DNA of 64,000 bases, taken from the NCBI GenBank assembly GCA_018646625.1, contig JABGUJ010000002.1, forward strand, positions 288,843 through 352,842, in the 5' to 3' direction. Source of the stretch: Candidatus Woesearchaeota archaeon. Its GTDB lineage: Archaea > Nanobdellota > Nanobdellia > Woesearchaeales > JABGUJ01. The notes beneath the pieces were generated by a model. It saw only the letters and a program-made list of their open reading frames with translations. It was not told the origin of the DNA and searched no databases. Below, piece after piece: positions 60,526-64,000 of the stretch (the stretch's first letter is position 1; each line of letters starts with the position of its first letter). The translations under genes were made by a program, and so were the position numbers.

Positions 60526-61781
60526 TTTTCTTTGATTATACCAAAACCAATAAGTCTAAATCGGTTACCAACTCTTCTAGAGATTGTAACTCTTGAACCG
60601 ACAGAAGCGCAAACAGGTATTTTCAAAGCGCACTTAACTTTATTTTTAGAAAGTTCAGAAACAACTCCAACAGTTGCAGCTGCGTTTACGTTAAGCATTA
60701 ATGGTTCGTGTATTTTTATTGGTTCTACGTCCAAATCTTCTTTTGAGCCTACAACTCTTTCAAGAAGATCGGTTTCTAATACTAATTGCTGCCATACGGG
60801 AGGCAATTTTCCTTTTTTACCTACAACCATTCCGGTTAAAGAATCGGATTTTACTAAATAAGGATCAAGATTAGTCATCACTCCAATCGAACCGCCAGGA
60901 ATTACATTCTTAACAGTTGCACCACCAGTTTTTAGTGCAGTGATTGTGGTAGTGATCGGTTCATATACCACTCTACCTTGTTTTTCAATTTTTCTTCCAG
61001 GTTTTAATTCAATTTCATCCCCTGTTTTGAATTCACCTTTAACTAGCGCACCACCAACAACGCCGCCAACAAGTTCTTCAGGCGCCGCTCCAGGTTTGTT
61101 AACGTCGAAACTTCGAGCAACAAACATAAGTGCATCTTTTTTAGGATCTCTATCAGGAGTAGGAATGTATTCTTGAATTGTTTTTATTAAAACATCAATG
61201 TTTATACCTAGTTGTGCAGAAATTGGAATAATTGGAACATCTGCAAATTTAGTATCTTGTAAAAATTTTCTTATTTGTTTATAATTCTTTAATGCTTGAT
61301 CTTCTTTCACTAAATCAATTTTATTTTGAACTATGATTACTTTATCGATACCCATAATTTCAAGAGCCATCAAGTGTTCTCTTGTTTGAGGTTGCGGACA
61401 TCTTTCGTTAGCAGCCACTAAAAGTAAAGCACCATCTATGATAGTTGCACCTGAAAGCATTGTTGCCATTAAACTTTCGTGACCAGGAGCATCAACAAAG
61501 CTAACTTTCCGTATAGGAGTAGTATCACCCATGCAGCCAATACACTTCTTATTTACAGTGAATTCATCGCATTTTTCACAGCGCCTAAATACAGAATCAG
61601 CGTATCCCAATCTTATTGTGATTCCTCGCTTGAGTTCCTCAGAATGTGTATCAGTCCACTTACCAGATAATTTTTCGGTTAATGTGGTTTTACCATGATC
61701 TACGTGACCTACTAAGCCAATATTGATCTCTGGTTGACCCATTTCAATAGGAGATTTCTCTGCAGCTTTCTTTTTAGCCAT
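60522..61781 (-). CDS. Translation initiation factor 2, gamma subunit
   Basis: 419 residues. GTPase that carries initiator tRNA to the small subunit. GHVDHGKT (25-32), zinc knuckle Cys68, Cys71, Cys80, Cys83, DAPGHESLMATMLSGA, NKIDLV and the beta-barrel domains 2 and 3. Complete length. Overlaps cmk by 4 nt. Confidence 0.97.
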   Translation of the reverse strand: MAKKKAAEKSPIEMGQPEINIGLVGHVDHGKTTLTEKLSGKWTDTHSEELKRGITIRLGYADSVFRRCEKCDEFTVNKKCIGCMGDTTPIRKVSFVDAPGHESLMATMLSGATIIDGALLLVAANERCPQPQTREHLMALEIMGIDKVIIVQNKIDLVKEDQALKNYKQIRKFLQDTKFADVPIIPISAQLGINIDVLIKTIQEYIPTPDRDPKKDALMFVARSFDVNKPGAAPEELVGGVVGGALVKGEFKTGDEIELKPGRKIEKQGRVVYEPITTTITALKTGGATVKNVIPGGSIGVMTNLDPYLVKSDSLTGMVVGKKGKLPPVWQQLVLETDLLERVVGSKEDLDVEPIKIHEPLMLNVNAAATVGVVSELSKNKVKCALKIPVCASVGSRVTISRRVGNRFRLIGFGIIKEK

Positions 61782-61874
61782 AAAGAAACCGAAAAGTCGA
61801 TTATTTATAAGCTTATTGGGTCCATAAAGGCCATTCTAGTCAGATTCAAGCTGTAAAAGGTGTTTAATCGAGTA

Positions 61875-62660
61875 TTATTCAAGAAAGTAATCCATCAAAG
61901 TTTTATTGATTTTGTGATATAGCCTCATTAAATGTGAACAGGATGGTGAGTAAGGGACTACACCTTTAACGTTGATTTCAAAAGGAGTTCCGGCAGTTAA
62001 CTGGTCCATGTGTTTTGGCATTTCTTGCGCAACCATATGACCATTCAAAATATTAACTAGCTCTCTTAATTCCCCAGGCAAGTTAGTATCAAAATCATGC
62101 CTCATCGCCATAAGTGAAGCAGAATACAAAGCAGTAGTTTGCAAACCAAGCGTACTTCCATTGGCCGCATGTTCAGTAGCTGAATGTAATGCAGCACCTA
62201 GTTCATCTTTTCTTCTTGCAGTTTGTAAATTTCTTGAAAAGTAGTTTCCCGTTGATGAGTCCCCATAGTGTATCGCAGTATCGCGAACTGAGTCTTCAAT
62301 ACTACCGGCACCTATTCCTGCAACAAGTTGTGATGCAAGTTCATCTAATTCCTCAACAAGTTGTTCAACTCTTTGCAGATTATCATAACCGGGCTTGAGA
62401 GTTTCTTTATGTTCTTCGTATAAAGAATCCATGCGTATGGCAAAAGGAACTAGTCTCACCGTGTCTGCACAAAAAACAAATAAGTTTGCATCTATGTTAG
62501 GATGTTTTTGTTCTCCATCTTTTGCAAATCTTAGAATTCCAGATTCTGTTTGTTCTAAAGAATAGCCTTGATTGGTCATACCAGAGATGATTGGATCTAC
62601 ATCAGCACCTAAAAGTTTCGTAGCGTCAAGCTGTTCTTCGAGACTTACGTTTATGATCAT
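61875..62660 (-). CDS. Hypothetical soluble helical protein, 261 aa
   Basis: 261 residues from ATG 62660. No signal, no membrane part; helical with short acidic and Gly-rich patches (LVAGIGAGSIEDSVRDTAIHYGDSS). I do not recognise a family; similar general look to 9581 and 35907. TTAAATATATT (about 62692-62702) lies 27-35 nt upstream. Stands alone between aIF2 gamma and the thioredoxin gene. Confidence 0.5.
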   Translation of the reverse strand: MIINVSLEEQLDATKLLGADVDPIISGMTNQGYSLEQTESGILRFAKDGEQKHPNIDANLFVFCADTVRLVPFAIRMDSLYEEHKETLKPGYDNLQRVEQLVEELDELASQLVAGIGAGSIEDSVRDTAIHYGDSSTGNYFSRNLQTARRKDELGAALHSATEHAANGSTLGLQTTALYSASLMAMRHDFDTNLPGELRELVNILNGHMVAQEMPKHMDQLTAGTPFEINVKGVVPYSPSCSHLMRLYHKINKTLMDYFLE

Positions 62661-62812
62661 TCTCAACTAAGTAGTAGTTAAGAAGAGGTAATATATTTAA
62701 CCTATAAAATATATAGATATTATATATACTGGCGATAACGTTGTTATTTGAGTTGGAGTTATCAAAAAGTTTATAAGGAAAAATTCATGAGTGTTGATAG
62801 ATGGTGATTTCA

Positions 62813-63385
62813 GTGAAAAAAGTATTAATGATTATTCTAATTTTGTGTATGTCAACAGCAGTTTTTGCGCAGTTTAATCCTGATGAACATATTTTGCCGG
62901 AAGGAGAAACTGTTGAGGTATACATATTTCATGGACAAGGCTGTCCACATTGTGCTAAAGCGCTATCTTGGTTTGAAGAAATTTCTCCAAAGTACCCTCA
63001 TGTAAATATACACGAAAAGGAAGTATATTCTAATGATGAGAACAGAGAGTTATTTGAAAAATTTTGTTATGAAGCTGGAACAAGCGTACAAGGAGTTCCA
63101 ACGATCTTTATCGAGGACAGAATGTTTGTCGGGTTTAGTAATGAAGTAAGAGATCAAATTGAATCAGAGATACAATCTTGCATTGTTGAAAAATGCGAAA
63201 TTCACGGACCAGGTGGGCAAGTTAATGATCCATTACCAAGAGATATTGATCCCGTTGATCCTAAAACTGAGACATATCATTCATTGATTGGAACTTTGTT
63301 TTTGATGCTTGTTGGTTTGACAATCGTGATATATTTTGGCCATAAATATGCTAAGAGAACATTGAGAAGAGGAAAGAAAAAATGA
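62813..63385 (+). CDS. Membrane-anchored thioredoxin-like protein (CPHC)
   Basis: 190 residues. Signal sequence (LMIILILCMSTAVFA), redox motif CPHC (Cys44, Cys47) in a thioredoxin fold (VEVYIFHGQGCPHC; VQGVPTIFIEDRMFVGF), then a C-terminal membrane helix (LIGTLFLMLVGLTIVIYFG) and basic tail. GTG 62813 with GGTGAT in front is preferred; ATG 62801 is possible. Overlaps the next, CcdA-like gene by 4 nt, so they work together in thiol chemistry outside the cell. Confidence 0.8.
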   Translation: MKKVLMIILILCMSTAVFAQFNPDEHILPEGETVEVYIFHGQGCPHCAKALSWFEEISPKYPHVNIHEKEVYSNDENRELFEKFCYEAGTSVQGVPTIFIEDRMFVGFSNEVRDQIESEIQSCIVEKCEIHGPGGQVNDPLPRDIDPVDPKTETYHSLIGTLFLMLVGLTIVIYFGHKYAKRTLRRGKKK

Positions 63386-64000
63386 TTGAACAGCTCACTA
63401 TTCCTGCAGTTGTTGGTGCTGCGTTAGTAGACGCAATTAATCCGTGTGCGTTCGCAGTATTAATATTATTGATGAGCACAGTGTTGGCGTCAGGGGATAG
63501 AAAGAGAGCATTATGGTGTGGTGTTACATTCATTGCAGCCATTTATGTTATGTATTTCTTAATGGGTGTCGGCATATTCACAGTTATCCAAGTATCAGGA
63601 ATTACTCATACATTTTATTGGATAGTATCTATAATTGCTTTGCTGGTTGGATTATTTAATGTTAAAGATTATATTTGGTACGGTAAAGGTTTCTTGATGG
63701 AAGTGCCTTTGAGTTGGCGCCCTACAATGAAAAAGTTATTGAAGAGTGTTGCATCTCCTGGCGGTGCAGGAGTTATTGGAGTTGTAGTTAGTTTCTTTTT
63801 ATTACCGTGCACATCAGGACCGTATATAGTTATCTTAGGTTTGTTAGCTAAAGAAGTTACAAGATCTACAGGAATACTGTATTTATTATTGTACAATCTG
63901 ATATTTGTTTTTCCAATGATTGTTATAACTTGGGTAGTATACCAAGGTTTGGCTACAACAGAAAAATTGGAAAAACTGAGACAATCAAAGTTGAGGCATT
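63382..64000 (+). CDS. CcdA/DsbD-like thiol-transfer membrane protein, 3' end outside window
   Basis: At least 206 residues, cut at the window edge. Membrane segments with the two conserved Cys motifs AINPCAFA and LPCTSGPY of the CcdA/DsbD-beta family, which moves electrons across the membrane to thioredoxin-like proteins. ATG 63382 overlaps the preceding stop (ATGA). With the CPHC protein it forms a compact reducing module. Confidence 0.85.
   Translation, partial: MIEQLTIPAVVGAALVDAINPCAFAVLILLMSTVLASGDRKRALWCGVTFIAAIYVMYFLMGVGIFTVIQVSGITHTFYWIVSIIALLVGLFNVKDYIWYGKGFLMEVPLSWRPTMKKLLKSVASPGGAGVIGVVVSFFLLPCTSGPYIVILGLLAKEVTRSTGILYLLLYNLIFVFPMIVITWVVYQGLATTEKLEKLRQSKLRH

Overview
This AT-rich window is archaeal. 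It encodes aIF2 gamma, a Spt5/NusG-type factor, SecE, an archaeal L11 and FtsZ in a typical archaeal cluster (56000-58691), plus Elp3, an archaeal D-aminoacyl-tRNA deacylase and a beta-CASP RNase. Its tRNA genes have bulge-helix-bulge introns, and many promoters are TATA elements about 27 nt before a start codon (leaderless). Small size of many proteins, lipobox lipoproteins and several bacterial-type genes (class I GAPDH, cyclopropane synthase, DinD) suggest a DPANN lineage such as Woesearchaeota or Pacearchaeota; that placement is inference.

Layout. 1-3.4 kb: 3' part of a kinase-like protein, DinD, and the first divergent TrmB regulator / substrate-binding lipoprotein pair. 3.4-4.5 kb: tRNA-Glu(CTC) and tRNA-Lys(CTT), which carry homologous 76-nt introns inside the T-loop. 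4.5-7.7 kb: a PRMT-like methyltransferase coupled to a large radical SAM protein. 7.7-13.2 kb: the second lipoprotein/TrmB pair, a small RHH protein, methyltransferase, tRNA-Met(CAT) with intron, a B12-type radical SAM protein and a HIT protein. 13.2-25.5 kb: central carbon metabolism (pgk, gap, ppsA, ADP-forming acyl-CoA synthetase subunits, a DHQ-synthase-like cyclase) with two tandem lipoproteins carrying degenerate metallo-beta-lactamase-like domains. 25.5-35 kb: three more TrmB/lipoprotein pairs, an ITPase, a frameshifted M50 protease and another radical SAM protein. 35-45.9 kb: RNA modification (NSUN, Elp3), a Ca2+-type P-ATPase, membrane and linker proteins, and the beta-CASP nuclease. 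46-56 kb: Lrp-type regulators, asparaginase-like enzyme, CaCA exchanger, DtdA, Cfa, an Mpv17-like protein and an AdoMetDC-like protein. 56-62 kb: rpl11-spt5-secE-ftsZ, FKBP, cmk and aIF2 gamma. 62.8 kb-end: a membrane thioredoxin followed by a CcdA-like protein.

Two things stand out. First, two different tRNA genes share gap-free alignable T-loop introns (56 of 76 positions identical, with compensatory stem changes); splicing by the archaeal BHB endonuclease would restore perfect TTCGAAT T-loops. Second, five divergent pairs of a TrmB-type regulator and a type I periplasmic-binding lipoprotein occur in 33 kb, each with its own inverted repeat directly upstream of the lipoprotein TATA box, and no ABC permease or ATPase anywhere in the window. 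They look like a multiplied sensing or uptake module with self-contained regulation.
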